Under the pieces are notes generated by a model. That model was given only the letters and a program-made list of their open reading frames with translations, did no database searches and was not told the origin of the DNA. The position numbers and the translations under genes are program-made. Below, piece by piece: positions 47,743 through 56,591 of a DNA stretch of 64,000 nt (its first letter is position 1; each line of letters opens with the position of its first letter). The stretch spans positions 620,001 to 684,000 of the forward strand of contig NZ_BJTV01000001.1 in assembly GCF_007176755.1 (NCBI RefSeq), read 5' to 3'. Source of the DNA: Streptomyces sp. 1-11 (GTDB lineage: Bacteria > Actinomycetota > Actinomycetes > Streptomycetales > Streptomycetaceae).

Positions 47743-48588
47743 TCAGGCCAGATAGTCCTCCAGGCGCGCCACGGTCAGGCCCTCCCTCTGGAGGTGGCGC
47801 AGCAGGCGGATGGTGCGCTGCGTCAGGGTGGGACCGGCGGCCTCGTCGGGGCCCACGAGGACGATGTCACCGGGGCCCAGGCGGTGCGCGCCGCCGCGGT
47901 AGACGATGCCGTCGGACTCCAGGGCGGCCCGCCACAGGACGACGGTGGAGATGCCGCAGCCGCCGGCGGCGCGCAGGGTGGTGGCGTCGTAGGTGCCGTA
48001 GGGCGGCCGGAAGAGGCGGGGGCGCACACCGAAGCGGGATGCGAGTCTGTCCTGCTGGCCGCAGATCTCGGCGCGCTGCCCGGCGTACGGCAGTCCGGGC
48101 AGCGCCGGGTGGTCGAGGGTGTGGTTCTCGATCGCGGCGCCCACCGCGCGCAGCCGGGCGAAGTGGCCGTAGCCGGGGCCCACGACGCTGTCGGTGAGGA
48201 AGAAGCTGACCGGAAGCCGGAGTTCGCGGACCATGTCGACGAACCGCGGGTCCCGCTCGGCGCCGTCGTCGTAGGTGAGGAAGACGACCCGGTCGGAGGT
48301 GCCGACGCGGTCCACGACCGGGGGCGGTGCGGCGTCCGTCCGGCGGGTCCCGAGGGGCCGGGCCGGGTGGCTGGGCGGGGTGTCGAGCGGTGCGGTCAGG
48401 CCCCAGCGGCGGTACGCCGCGCCGTCGGCCGGGGTGGGCTGCCGCGCGCCCTGGGCCGCCCGCTTGCCCAGCCGCTCGATGGGGTCGACGGACTGGGCGC
48501 AGCCGGCGAGCAGGAGAGCCGCGGCGAGCGCGGCCGCCGCGGTCCGCGCCCGTAGCGGCCCGCCCGCCGGCTGCCCCAGGCGCCTCAC
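47743..48588 (-). CDS. Lipoprotein polysaccharide deacetylase (NodB-type)
   Basis: A 281-residue protein from GTG 48588, overlapping the stop of the upstream deacetylase by four bases (GTGA), so translation is coupled. A signal peptide with lipobox LLAGC (about residue 30) anchors it to the outer membrane face. The catalytic domain has FLTYDDGAE (metal Asp pair), NHTLDHP (HxxxH metal site) and FRPPYGTYD. Such enzymes remove acetyl groups from N-acetylglucosamine in peptidoglycan, chitin or other polymers. The substrate is unknown. It pairs with a paralogue immediately upstream. Confidence 0.92.
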   Translation of the reverse strand: MRRLGQPAGGPLRARTAAAALAAALLLAGCAQSVDPIERLGKRAAQGARQPTPADGAAYRRWGLTAPLDTPPSHPARPLGTRRTDAAPPPVVDRVGTSDRVVFLTYDDGAERDPRFVDMVRELRLPVSFFLTDSVVGPGYGHFARLRAVGAAIENHTLDHPALPGLPYAGQRAEICGQQDRLASRFGVRPRLFRPPYGTYDATTLRAAGGCGISTVVLWRAALESDGIVYRGGAHRLGPGDIVLVGPDEAAGPTLTQRTIRLLRHLQREGLTVARLEDYLA

Positions 48589-49529
48589 AGGTAGTCCTCC
48601 AGGCGTGCCACGGCGTACCCCTCGCGCGTGACCTTGTCGAGGAACCTGCGCATGTCGTCGACCATCGTGCCGTCCCACTCGTCGCGGCCGCGGAAGTGGG
48701 TGAGCACGATGTCGCCGGGGTGCAGGCTGCGGTCCCAGTCGCGGTACTCCCAGTGGTCGACGAAGACCTCCTCGTCCCAGATCGGCGCGTACTTGATCCC
48801 GCAGGACTTGGCGGCGCGCAGGGTGTCGCCGTTGTAGTTGCCGTAGGGCGGCCGGAAGACGGTGGGCGCCTTGCCGAACTGCTTCCGCATGACGTCCTGC
48901 ATGCCGCAGATCTCGTGCCGCTGCTCCTCGTAGGACAGGCCGGGCAGGTACGGGTGGGTGAGGGTGTGGTTGTTGAGGGTGTGGCCCTGGGACTGCATCC
49001 GGCGGAAGTAGCCGTAGTCGTTCTTCACCAGGTAGTCGCTGAGGAAGGCCGAGTAGGGGATCTTCAGGTCGCTCATCATGCGCAGGAACGCCGGGTCCTT
49101 CTCGGCGCCGTCGTCGATGGTGAGGAAGACGACCTTCTCCCTGGTCGGGACGGTGGTGAAGACCGGGGGCAGGTTCTCCTCGTCCTGACCGTCCACCTCG
49201 AAGCCGTCGCGCGGGGTGATCCGCGGCTTGACGGCGGGCGGCGCCGGGGCCGTGAGCGGCACCGCGGCCAGCTTCCAGCGCTGGGCGGCGGCGGCCAGCC
49301 GGGCCCGTTCGGCGGCGCGGCGCGCCTCGGGGCTCAGCGCCTGGGCGCCGCCCTGGCCGGCGTTCCGGCTGGGGCCCGGGTGGCCGCCGGGTGCCCGCTC
49401 CGGGGAGCCGCAGCCGGCGGCGAAGGCGGCCGAGACCAGGGCGGCCGCCCCGCAGCGGAGGGCGGTCCGCGTGAGACGCGCACGCCTGCCACGTGCCCGC
49501 TTTTTGTCATTTTGTACTACTTCTCGCAT
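48585..49529 (-). CDS. Lipoprotein polysaccharide deacetylase (NodB-type), paralogue
   Basis: A 314-residue protein from the ATG giving MREVVQNDKKR. Basic N-region, hydrophobic stretch and lipobox AAGC (about residue 40). Catalytic motifs are FLTIDDGAE, NHTLTHPYLPG and FRPPYGNYN. Both proteins end with the same ARLEDYL tail, so they come from a tandem duplication. It is divergent from the methyltransferase at 49620. Confidence 0.92.
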   Translation of the reverse strand: MREVVQNDKKRARGRRARLTRTALRCGAAALVSAAFAAGCGSPERAPGGHPGPSRNAGQGGAQALSPEARRAAERARLAAAAQRWKLAAVPLTAPAPPAVKPRITPRDGFEVDGQDEENLPPVFTTVPTREKVVFLTIDDGAEKDPAFLRMMSDLKIPYSAFLSDYLVKNDYGYFRRMQSQGHTLNNHTLTHPYLPGLSYEEQRHEICGMQDVMRKQFGKAPTVFRPPYGNYNGDTLRAAKSCGIKYAPIWDEEVFVDHWEYRDWDRSLHPGDIVLTHFRGRDEWDGTMVDDMRRFLDKVTREGYAVARLEDYL

Positions 49530-49619
49530 GGTCTCGGATCCTCGCAGGCCCCGGTGCCGAACCCGGCCCGACACCGCCGCCGGAGGCGCACCGTCCACCG
49601 ACTGGCCCACAATGACCCG

Positions 49620-50786
49620 GTGAACGACCTCGCCCCCCTCCTCAGCCCCGAAGGCCGCGCCCTGCTCGACGAGGTGCGCGACACCGACCCCGCGCACGAG
49701 CTGGCCGTCGCCACCCGGCTGCGCCGTGAACACCCCGCCGAGCTGGTCTCGGCGGCGCTGGGACAGGCACGGCTGCGGCAGCGGGCGGCGGCGAAGTTCG
49801 GGGCCGAGGACGCGCGGCGGATGTTCTTCACCCCGAACGGGGTCGAGCAGTCGACGCGGGCGAGCGTGGCCGCGTACCGCGCGGAGCGGATGAAAGGGCT
49901 GGGGGTGACCTCGGTGGCCGATCTGTGCTGCGGGATCGGCGGCGACGCGATCGCGCTGGCGCGGGCCGGCATCCGGGTGCTGGCCGTGGACCGCGATCCG
50001 CTGACCGCGGCCGCGGCCCGGGCCAACGCCGACGCCCTGGGGCTCACCGCGCTGATCGAGGTGCGCGAGGCGGACGTGACCGAGGTGGACACCGACGGCT
50101 ACGACGCCGTCTTCGTGGACCCCGCCCGGCGCGGCGGCCGGGGCCGGATCTTCGACCCCGAGGCCTACTCACCGCCGCTGTCGTGGGCCGTCGCGGCGGC
50201 CCTGAAGGCGCCCCGGGCCGCACTGAAGATCGCCCCGGGCGTCCCGCACGAGGCCGTCCCGGCCGAGGCCGAGGCCGAGTGGATCTCGGACGGCGGCGAC
50301 GTGAAGGAGGCGGTGCTGTGGTTCGGGACCGGGGCGCCGGGTGCCGTGCGGGCCACGCTGCTGCCGGGCCCGCGCACGCTGTCCGGCCGCGGCCTGCCCG
50401 ATCCCGCGGTGCGCCCGGTGGGGCGGTACCTGTACGAGCCCGACGGCGCCGTGATCCGCGCCCACCTGGTCGCCGAGGTGGCCGAGGAGATCGGCGGCGG
50501 CCTGGTCGACGAGACCATCGCGTACATCACCGCCGACGTCCCGCACCCGACCCCGTACGCCACCGCCTACGAGATCACCGACCAGCTCCCGTTCAACGTC
50601 AAGAAGCTGAAGGCACTGCTGCGCGAGCGGGAGGTCGGCGTCCTGACCGTGAAGAAGCGGGGCTCGGCGGTCGAACCCGAGGAACTGCGCAGAAAGGTCA
50701 AGCCGCAGGGCCCGAACTCCGCGACGGTGTTCCTCACCCGGGTCGCGGGGGCCCCGACGATGCTGGTCGGCCGGCCGGTGCGCTGA
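49620..50786 (+). CDS. Class I SAM-dependent methyltransferase with THUMP-like C-terminal domain
   Basis: A 388-residue protein from GTG giving NDLAPLLSPEG. The SAM-binding loop is VADLCCGIGGDAIALARAG, then VLAVDRDPLTAAAARAN and the catalytic-type motif VFVDPARRGGRGR. The C-terminus (AYEITDQLPFNVKKLKALLRE to TVFLTRVAG) is a THUMP-like domain. Similar proteins occur widely in actinomycetes and may modify tRNA or rRNA; the target is not known. Only 22 nt separate its stop from the convergent sigma gene. Confidence 0.88.
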   Translation: MNDLAPLLSPEGRALLDEVRDTDPAHELAVATRLRREHPAELVSAALGQARLRQRAAAKFGAEDARRMFFTPNGVEQSTRASVAAYRAERMKGLGVTSVADLCCGIGGDAIALARAGIRVLAVDRDPLTAAAARANADALGLTALIEVREADVTEVDTDGYDAVFVDPARRGGRGRIFDPEAYSPPLSWAVAAALKAPRAALKIAPGVPHEAVPAEAEAEWISDGGDVKEAVLWFGTGAPGAVRATLLPGPRTLSGRGLPDPAVRPVGRYLYEPDGAVIRAHLVAEVAEEIGGGLVDETIAYITADVPHPTPYATAYEITDQLPFNVKKLKALLREREVGVLTVKKRGSAVEPEELRRKVKPQGPNSATVFLTRVAGAPTMLVGRPVR

Positions 50787-50808
50787 GCGCGCCCGCGGCC
50801 GCGGCCGC

Positions 50809-52062
50809 TCAGCCGGCCTCGGCGGCCCGGCGCAGCAGCAGGGCGCGTTCACGTTCGTTGCGGGTGAGGGAGGCCGCGCGTTCGAACTCGGTGCGGGCCT
50901 CCGCCGGGCGGCCGAGGCGGGCGAGCAGGTCGGCGCGGACGCTGGGCAGCAGGTGGTAGTCGCGCAGGGCGGGTTCGCCGGCCAGGGCCTCGACGAGTTC
51001 CAGCGCTTCGGCCGGTCCCTCGGCCATCGACACGGCGACCGCGCGGTTCAGTTCGACCACCGGGGACGGGGCGCGGGCGGCGAGCAGGGTGTAGAGGGTG
51101 GCGATGGCGCGCCAGTCGGTCTCCGCGTAGGAGTACGCGTGCGCGTGGCAGGCGGCGATGGCCGCCTGGAGGGCATAGGGGCCGGGTGCGCCGGTGGCGG
51201 TGGCGTCGGCGCGGGCGAGGGCCCGGATGCCGCGGGCGATGAGCATCCGGTTCCAGCGGCGCCGGTTCTGGTCCTTCAGCAGCACCGGTGTGCCGTCGGG
51301 GGCGGTGCGGGCGGCGGTGCGCGAGGCCTGGAACTCCAGCAGCGCGGTCAGGCCGTGCACCTCCGGCTCCTTGGGCATCAGCCCGGACAGCAGCCGGGCC
51401 AGCCGCAGGGCGTCCTCGCACAGCCCGGGGCGCAGCAGGTCGTCGCCGGCGGTGGCGGCGTAACCCTCGTTGAAGATCAGGTAGATGACGTCCAGCACCG
51501 AGCCGAGGCGGGCCTCGCGGTCGGGCCCGTAGGGCACCTCGAAGGCGACGTTCCGGGTCGCGAGGGTGCGTTTGGCGCGGACGATGCGCTGGGCGACCGT
51601 CGCCTCCGGGACCAGGTGGGCGCGGGCGATCTCGGCCGTGCTGAGGCCGCCGAGCAGGCGCAGGGTGAGGGCGATGCGGGCCTCGGGGGACAGCGCGGGA
51701 TGGCAGGTGGTGAAGACGAGCCGCAGCAGGTCGTCGTCGATGTCCTCCGGGTCGGCGGGTTCGAGCGGCGGGGTCGCGGCCGGGAGGTTCCGCCCGATCT
51801 CGGCGAGCTTGCGGGCGTAGGTCTCGCGGCGCCGGACCAGGTCGACGGCGCGGTGCCGGGCGGTGGCCATGAGCCAGGCGCCGGGGTTGTCGGGCACGCC
51901 GTCCCGGGGCCACCGCTCCAGGGCGGCGACCAGCGCGTCCTGCGCCAGTTCCTCGGCGATGCCGACGTCCCGCACGATGCGGGCGACACCGGCGACGACC
52001 CGCGGGGACTCCAGCCGGAAGACGGTCTCGATGGCGTGTGCCGCGGTGGGCTGTGCTTCCAC
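50809..52062 (-). CDS. ECF42-type RNA polymerase sigma factor with TPR-like C-terminal domain
   Basis: A 417-residue protein. Sigma regions 2 and 4 occupy about residues 10-180 (LAQDALVAALERWP, LRLLGGLSTAEIARAHLVPEATVAQRIVRAKRTL). A long helical C-terminal extension (about 190-417) contains ELNRAVAVSMAEGPAEALELV repeats. This extension and the DGPF-motif gene just upstream define group ECF42. In this group the C-terminal part, not an anti-sigma factor, is needed for activity. The DGPF gene ends 42 nt upstream on the same strand, and its promoter matches the ECF42 type. Confidence 0.94.
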   Translation of the reverse strand: MEAQPTAAHAIETVFRLESPRVVAGVARIVRDVGIAEELAQDALVAALERWPRDGVPDNPGAWLMATARHRAVDLVRRRETYARKLAEIGRNLPAATPPLEPADPEDIDDDLLRLVFTTCHPALSPEARIALTLRLLGGLSTAEIARAHLVPEATVAQRIVRAKRTLATRNVAFEVPYGPDREARLGSVLDVIYLIFNEGYAATAGDDLLRPGLCEDALRLARLLSGLMPKEPEVHGLTALLEFQASRTAARTAPDGTPVLLKDQNRRRWNRMLIARGIRALARADATATGAPGPYALQAAIAACHAHAYSYAETDWRAIATLYTLLAARAPSPVVELNRAVAVSMAEGPAEALELVEALAGEPALRDYHLLPSVRADLLARLGRPAEARTEFERAASLTRNERERALLLRRAAEAG

Positions 52063-52104
52063 AGCCCACCATGCAACACCCCCGGGCCCCGGGAGCCAAG
52101 CACG

Positions 52105-52461
52105 TCAGCCCTCGGCGATCTCCCGGACCTCACAGGTGACGGTCCAGAAGTCCTCGTGCGTCTTCACGAACCGCTTGGTCCACTCCACGGCCTCGGCCAT
52201 GTCCTTGCACTGCATGAGCGCGTAGCCGCCGACGACCTCTTTGGACTCGGTGAAGGGCCCGTCGGTGACGGAGACCTTCCCTCCCTCCCAGTGCACCCGG
52301 GTGCCCTGGGCGGAGGGGGTGAGCCCGGCGGTGTCGAGCATGACGCCGGCCTTGGTGATCTCCTCGATCAGCTCGCCCATCCGCCGCATCAGTTCCTCAC
52401 TGGGGCCCTCGGCGGGGGCGGAGGCCTCTTCGATGCGCACGAGCGACAGGTAGCGGGGCAT
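52105..52461 (-). CDS. DGPF/YCII-domain protein, ECF42 partner
   Basis: A 118-residue protein with gagga upstream of its ATG. VSVTDGPFTESKEVVGGYALM contains the DGPF motif of the YCII-related family, whose members are the usual targets and partners of ECF42 sigma factors. The biochemical role is unknown. It is probably transcribed with the sigma gene from the promoter at 52513-52539. Confidence 0.93.
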   Translation of the reverse strand: MPRYLSLVRIEEASAPAEGPSEELMRRMGELIEEITKAGVMLDTAGLTPSAQGTRVHWEGGKVSVTDGPFTESKEVVGGYALMQCKDMAEAVEWTKRFVKTHEDFWTVTCEVREIAEG

Positions 52462-52512
52462 GGTGACTCCTCGGTCCGGGCGGCGGGGCCGTTCCCCGCC
52501 GCTCACCCGTGC

Positions 52513-52539
52513 GTCGAACGGGAGACGCCCGGATCGACA
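52513..52539 (-). promoter_or_regulatory. ECF42-type promoter of the DGPF gene
   Basis: On the minus strand: TGTCGA (52534-52539), 17 nt, CGAC (52513-52516), 51 nt before the DGPF start. This matches the recalled ECF42 pattern of TGTCGA and CG(A/T)C. Confidence 0.8.
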
Positions 52540-52618
52540 GCCGCGCGGAGATTTCCTGGAAGATCTTTTCCCGGCCGTCCGGACCGGGCGCCGCCGGACA
52601 TCGCCCCGTACGCCCACT

Positions 52619-52804
52619 TCACTCGACCGGGTCCCACTTCATGGAGCCGGTGACGGCGGTGCCGATGACCTTGCCCTGCGCCGCGGCGAGGTCGCGCAGC
52701 GGCGGGTCGGCGGCGCGGGCGGTGCCGGCGCCGGCCGCCAGCAGGGCCGCGGCGGCGACCAGGGCCGCCAGGCAGGCGCGTAAGGGCGTTCTGGAGGTTC
52801 TCAT
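52619..52804 (-). pseudogene. Remnant of a GH10 endo-1,4-beta-xylanase gene
   Basis: The 61 codons encode a good signal peptide (MRTSRTPLRACLAALVAAAA ... GTARA) and the start of a GH10 domain, PPLRDLAAAQGKVIGTAVTGS. In complete xylanases this is followed by about 20 residues and then xMKWDxVEP; here MKWDPVE joins TGS directly and a stop follows. The rest of the catalytic domain is missing. A ggagg lies ten bases upstream. It is an internal deletion plus 3' truncation. It lies next to a LacI regulator and GH3 glycosidase of the type used for xylan or other beta-glycan breakdown. Confidence 0.8.
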
Positions 52805-52908
52805 GACCGGGGGGCCTCCGAAAGTTTCGGTCGTGCAACCGATTGACTTCGGAGGAGTGTGGGGGCGCACGCCCCACCCGTCAATACGTCGCCTTCCGGC
52901 CGCTCATG

Positions 52909-53940
52909 TCACCCGGCGGCCGGGGCCGCCGTGCTGCTGCGCACCACCAGGCTGGTCGCCAGCTCCACCCGGGTCGCCGCCCGCTCGTCCTCCGCGCGGC
53001 CCAGCTCCAGCACCAGCCGGGCCGCGGCCTCGGCCATCTCGGTCAGCGGCTGCCGCACGGTCGTCAGCGGCGGCCCCACCCAGCGGGCCACCGGCAGATC
53101 GTCGAAGCCCACCACGCTGAGGTCCTCCGGGACGCGCAGCCCCAGCTCCCGTGCGGCCTCGAACAGGCCGAGCGCCTGCAGGTCGTTGCCCGCGAAGACG
53201 GCGGTGGGACGGTCCGGGCGGCGCAGCAGCTCCAGGCCCAGCCGGTAGCCGGCGTCGTGATGGAAGTCGCCGGTCACGACGAGCGAGGGGTCGACCGGCA
53301 GTCCGGCCGTCTCCAGCGCGGCCCGGTAGCCGTCGACGCGGGCCCGGCTGCACATCATCCGGGAGGGTCCGCTGATGGCGCCGATCCTGGTGTGGCCGAG
53401 CTCCACCAGGTGGCGGGTGGCGGCGAGGCCGCCCTGCCAGTTGGTGGCGCCGATCGAGGGCACGTCCGGACCCGGGTCGCCCGCCGGGTCCATCACCACG
53501 AACGGGATGGACCGGCTGGTCAGCAGCGCGCGCTGGGACTCGTCGAGGCCGGAGAGCACCAGGACCACGCCGTGCGGGCGGCGGGCGGCGACCTGGTCGG
53601 CCCAGGTGCGGCCCGGGGTGAGCCGCCCGGCGGACTCGGACAGCACCACGCTCAGGCCGGCGTCCCGGGCCACGTTCTCCACACCCCGGATGACCTCCAT
53701 CGCCCAGGCGCTCTCCAGTTCGTGGAAGACCAGGTCGATCAGCGGGGACCGGGAGGCCTCGGCGCGCCGGCGCCGGTAGCCGTAGGCGCGCAGCAACTCC
53801 TCGACGCGGGTGCGGGTGGCGGGGGCCACGTCGGCCCGGCCGTTGAGGACCTTCGAAACAGTCGGAGCGGAGACCCCGGCCTCCCGGGCGATTTCGGCGA
53901 GGGTCGCCGTCTGCGTTTCTGCGGGCTTCGAAGGCTTCAT
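52909..53940 (-). CDS. LacI-family transcriptional repressor
   Basis: A 343-residue protein. The N-terminal helix-turn-helix is [26 protein letters not shown] with hinge [10 protein letters not shown]; the periplasmic-binding-protein-like effector domain runs from about 65 to 335 ([53 protein letters not shown]). The ATG giving [10 protein letters not shown] was chosen. It is divergent from the GH3 glycosidase gene and probably controls it through sites at 54003-54031. By analogy with BxlR/CebR-type repressors the inducer would be a small oligosaccharide. Confidence 0.93.
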   Translation of the reverse strand: MKPSKPAETQTATLAEIAREAGVSAPTVSKVLNGRADVAPATRTRVEELLRAYGYRRRRAEASRSPLIDLVFHELESAWAMEVIRGVENVARDAGLSVVLSESAGRLTPGRTWADQVAARRPHGVVLVLSGLDESQRALLTSRSIPFVVMDPAGDPGPDVPSIGATNWQGGLAATRHLVELGHTRIGAISGPSRMMCSRARVDGYRAALETAGLPVDPSLVVTGDFHHDAGYRLGLELLRRPDRPTAVFAGNDLQALGLFEAARELGLRVPEDLSVVGFDDLPVARWVGPPLTTVRQPLTEMAEAAARLVLELGRAEDERAATRVELATSLVVRSSTAAPAAG

Positions 53941-53968
53941 GCCCGCGATCGTATCCCTGCGGGACCTC

Positions 53969-53997
53969 TTGACGAAGGTGTTCGCTCGCCATAGGTT
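53969..53997 (+). promoter_or_regulatory. Probable promoter of the GH3 glycosidase gene
   Basis: TTGACG (53969-53974), 17 nt, TAGGTT (53992-53997). The predicted transcription start near 54004 falls in the operator pair. Confidence 0.6.
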
Positions 53998-54002
53998 TCC
54001 GG

Positions 54003-54031
54003 AACATTCGATGCAATGCCCGAAACATTCG
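54003..54031 (+). promoter_or_regulatory. Candidate LacI-type operators at the GH3 gene promoter
   Basis: The dyad CGAA-ACA-TTCG (54021-54031) and the related half AACATTCG (54003-54010) are 21 bp apart, two helical turns, over the predicted transcription start. CGAA...TTCG dyads are bound by BxlR-like repressors. Confidence 0.55.
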
Positions 54032-54125
54032 TGAGCAGAGTCGAGAGTCCGACCGCCCGAGAGCCCGAGAGTGTGCCGACGAACGGGGTACAGCCCGGCG
54101 TCCCGACCCTTCCGACGGGAGTTCC

Positions 54126-56435
54126 ATGACCACCGCTCCTTGGCGCGACCCCGCCCTGCCCGCCGCCGCACGCGTCGACGACCTGCTCTCCCGCATGACT
54201 CTCGAGGAGAAGACCGCCCAGCTCTACGGGGTGTGGGTGGGCGCCGCGACGGACGGCGACGGGGTCGCACCGCTGCAGCGCGAGATGACCGCCGATCACG
54301 ACTGGGACGAGCTGATCACCCGTGGTCTCGGGCAGCTCACCCGCTCCTTCGGCACCGCCCCCGTGGATCCGGCGCTGGGCACGCAGGCGCTGGCCCGCGC
54401 CCAGCGCCGCATCGCCGCGGCGAGCCGGTTCGGCATCCCGGCGGTCGCCCACGAGGAGTGCCTGGCGGGCTTCACGGCCTGGGGCGCGACCGCGTACCCG
54501 GTGCCGCTGGCCTGGGGCGCGGCCTTCGACCCGGAGCTCGTCGCCGAGGTGGGCCGGCACATCGGCCGCGACCTGCGCTCGGTCGGCGTCCACCAGGGCC
54601 TCGCCCCGGTGCTGGACGTGGTCCGCGACCCGCGCTGGGGGCGGGTCGAGGAGACGATCGGCGAGGACCCCTACCTGGTCGGCACGGTCGGCGCGGCCTA
54701 TGTGCGCGGTCTGGAGTCGGCCGGGGTCGTCGCCACGCTCAAGCACTTCGCCGGGTACGCCTCCTCGGTGGGCGCCCGCAACCTCGCGCCCGTGCGGGCG
54801 GGCACGAGGGAGCTCGCGGACGTGACCCTGCCGCCGTTCGAGATGGCGCTGCGCGAGGGCGGCGCCCGCTCGGTGATGGCCTCCTACACCGAGACCGACG
54901 GCGTACCGGTCTCAGCCGATCCCCGGCTGCTCGACGAACTCCTGCGCGGCGAGTGGGGGTTCACCGGCACGGTGGTCGCCGACTACTTCGGCGTCGGCTT
55001 CCTGCAGAGCCAGCACCGGGTCGCCGAGGACGAGGCCGGCGCCGCCCACCTGGCCCTGGCGGCGGGCGTCGACGTCGAACTGCCCACCCTGAAGTGCTAC
55101 GGCACCCCGCTCGTCACCGCGGTGCGGGCGGGCCGCGTCCCGGAGTCGCTGGTGGACCGGGCGGCCCGCCGGGTCCTGCTGCAGAAGTGCGAGCTGGGAC
55201 TGCTGGACGAGGACTGGCGTCCGGAGCCGGACGGCCCCGTCGATCTCGACTCGGCCCGCAACCGGGCCCTGGCCCGCCGGCTGGCGGAGGAGTCGGTGGT
55301 GCTGCTCGACAACCCCGGCGGGCTGCTCCCGCTGGCCCCCGACACCCGGATCGCGGTGGTGGGCCCGCGCGCGGCGGACGCGCTGGCGATGCTCGGCTGC
55401 TACTCCTTCCCCTCCCATGTGCTCCCCCACCACCCCGGGGTGCCGGCCGGCATCGAGATCCCGACGGTCCTGGACGCCCTGCGCGGTGAACTCCCGGACG
55501 CCAAGGTGACGTTCGCCGAGGGCTGCGACGTCCGGGACCCGGACACCTCGGGCTTCGCCGAGGCGGTGGCCCGGACGGCGGAGGCGGACGTGTGCGTGGC
55601 GGTCCTCGGCGACCGGGCGGGCCTGTTCGGCCGGGGCACCTCCGGCGAGGGCTGCGACGTGGCGGACCTGCGGCTGCCCGGCGTCCAGGGCGAACTGCTG
55701 GACGCGCTGGTCGCCACCGGGGTGCCGGTCGTGCTGGTCCTGCTCACCGGCCGCCCGTACGCGCTGGGCCGCTGGCACGGCCGGCTGGGCGCGGCCGTCC
55801 AGGCCTTCTTCCCCGGCGAGGAGGGCGGCCCGGCCCTCGCGGGCGTCCTGTCGGGCCGGGTGAACCCCTCGGGACGCCTGCCGGTGAGCGTCCCGCGCGC
55901 GCCCGGCGGCCAGCCCTGGACCTATCTCCAGCCGCCGCTGGGCCTGGCCGGCGAGGTGAGCAGCCTCGACCCGACCCCGCTGTACCCCTTCGGCCACGGC
56001 CGCTCGTACACGACGTTCGCCTGGGAGGACTTCACCGGCGACGATGTCACGGAGATCGGCACGGACGGCGCCTACGACCTCTCGGTGACCGTCCGCAACA
56101 CCGGCGACCGGGCGGGCGCCGAGGTGGTCCAGCTCTATCTGCACGACCCGGTGGCGTCGGTGACCCGCCCGGACGTCCGGCTGACCGGCTACCGGCGGCT
56201 GGAGCTGTCCCCCGGCGAGGCCCGCCGGCTGACCTTCCGCTTCCACGCCGACCTGTCGTCCTTCACCGGCCGCACGGGCGCGCGCGTGGTGGAGCCGGGC
56301 GCGCTGGAGCTGCGGCTCGGACCGTCCAGCGCGGAGGTGCGGCACACCGCGCGGCTGCGGCTGACCGGGCCGGTGCGGGTGGTCGGGCCCGAGCGGGTGC
56401 TGCGCTGCGAGGTGGAGGTGGCCGAGGCGGGGTGA
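54126..56435 (+). CDS. GH3-family beta-glycosidase (beta-glucosidase/xylosidase type)
   Basis: A 769-residue protein with no signal peptide, so it acts in the cytoplasm on imported oligosaccharides. The GH3 N-terminal barrel includes LKHFAGYASSVGARN and the nucleophile Asp in GTVVADYFGVGFL; a C-terminal alpha/beta domain (FPGEEGGPALAGVLSGRVNPSGRLPVS) and a fibronectin-III-like end (TVRNTGDRAGAEVVQLYLHD) follow. The divergent LacI regulator and nearby xylanase remnant point to xylan or beta-glucan use; the exact sugar cannot be read. RBS gacgggag before ATG. Confidence 0.93.
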   Translation: MTTAPWRDPALPAAARVDDLLSRMTLEEKTAQLYGVWVGAATDGDGVAPLQREMTADHDWDELITRGLGQLTRSFGTAPVDPALGTQALARAQRRIAAASRFGIPAVAHEECLAGFTAWGATAYPVPLAWGAAFDPELVAEVGRHIGRDLRSVGVHQGLAPVLDVVRDPRWGRVEETIGEDPYLVGTVGAAYVRGLESAGVVATLKHFAGYASSVGARNLAPVRAGTRELADVTLPPFEMALREGGARSVMASYTETDGVPVSADPRLLDELLRGEWGFTGTVVADYFGVGFLQSQHRVAEDEAGAAHLALAAGVDVELPTLKCYGTPLVTAVRAGRVPESLVDRAARRVLLQKCELGLLDEDWRPEPDGPVDLDSARNRALARRLAEESVVLLDNPGGLLPLAPDTRIAVVGPRAADALAMLGCYSFPSHVLPHHPGVPAGIEIPTVLDALRGELPDAKVTFAEGCDVRDPDTSGFAEAVARTAEADVCVAVLGDRAGLFGRGTSGEGCDVADLRLPGVQGELLDALVATGVPVVLVLLTGRPYALGRWHGRLGAAVQAFFPGEEGGPALAGVLSGRVNPSGRLPVSVPRAPGGQPWTYLQPPLGLAGEVSSLDPTPLYPFGHGRSYTTFAWEDFTGDDVTEIGTDGAYDLSVTVRNTGDRAGAEVVQLYLHDPVASVTRPDVRLTGYRRLELSPGEARRLTFRFHADLSSFTGRTGARVVEPGALELRLGPSSAEVRHTARLRLTGPVRVVGPERVLRCEVEVAEAG

Positions 56436-56441
56436 ACGCGA

Positions 56442-56474
56442 ACACCCCGTCACCGGATACCGGTGACGGGGTGT
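56442..56474. terminator. Bidirectional terminator between GH3 gene and tRNA
   Basis: acaccccgtcaccg (56442-56455) pairs with cggtgacggggtgt (56461-56474); one more G-C pair leaves a 3-nt loop. It ends seven bases after the GH3 stop and just before the tRNA 3' end. Confidence 0.9.
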
Positions 56475-56478
56475 CGGA

Positions 56479-56551
56479 TGGAGCGCCGGGCAGGCCTTGC
56501 ACCTGCATCTCCCCACAGGAAGTGGGGCGTCTTTCCTTGGACCACCAACGC
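56479..56551 (-). tRNA. tRNA-Gly (anticodon UCC), atypical T-loop
   Basis: A 73-nt cloverleaf with encoded CCA. The acceptor 5' strand 56545-56551 (GCGTTGG on the minus strand) pairs fully with 56483-56489, with two G-U pairs. D-arm: 3-bp stem, 8-nt loop CAAGGAAA with GG. Anticodon arm: CCCCA, loop CTTCCTG, TGGGG, so the anticodon is UCC. Variable loop AGAT. T-arm: GCAGG, loop TGCAAGG, CCTGC. Discriminator U73, G1-C72, C2-G71, G3-C70 and C35-C36 are glycine identity elements. Odd points are G at position 55 in place of the invariant U and U at 37. It has a TATGAT -10 and a terminator. It may be a cell-wall glycine donor or a decaying tRNA. Confidence 0.78.
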
Positions 56552-56591
56552 ACTGCGTCCTGGCCGGCGTTCCGGCCGTTCGCGTGTGATG

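Noticed and set aside
49612..49623. ATG overlapping the GTG of the methyltransferase, as a tiny ORF
   Set aside because: It ends after three codons and has no ribosome-binding site; no sign of a functional leader.
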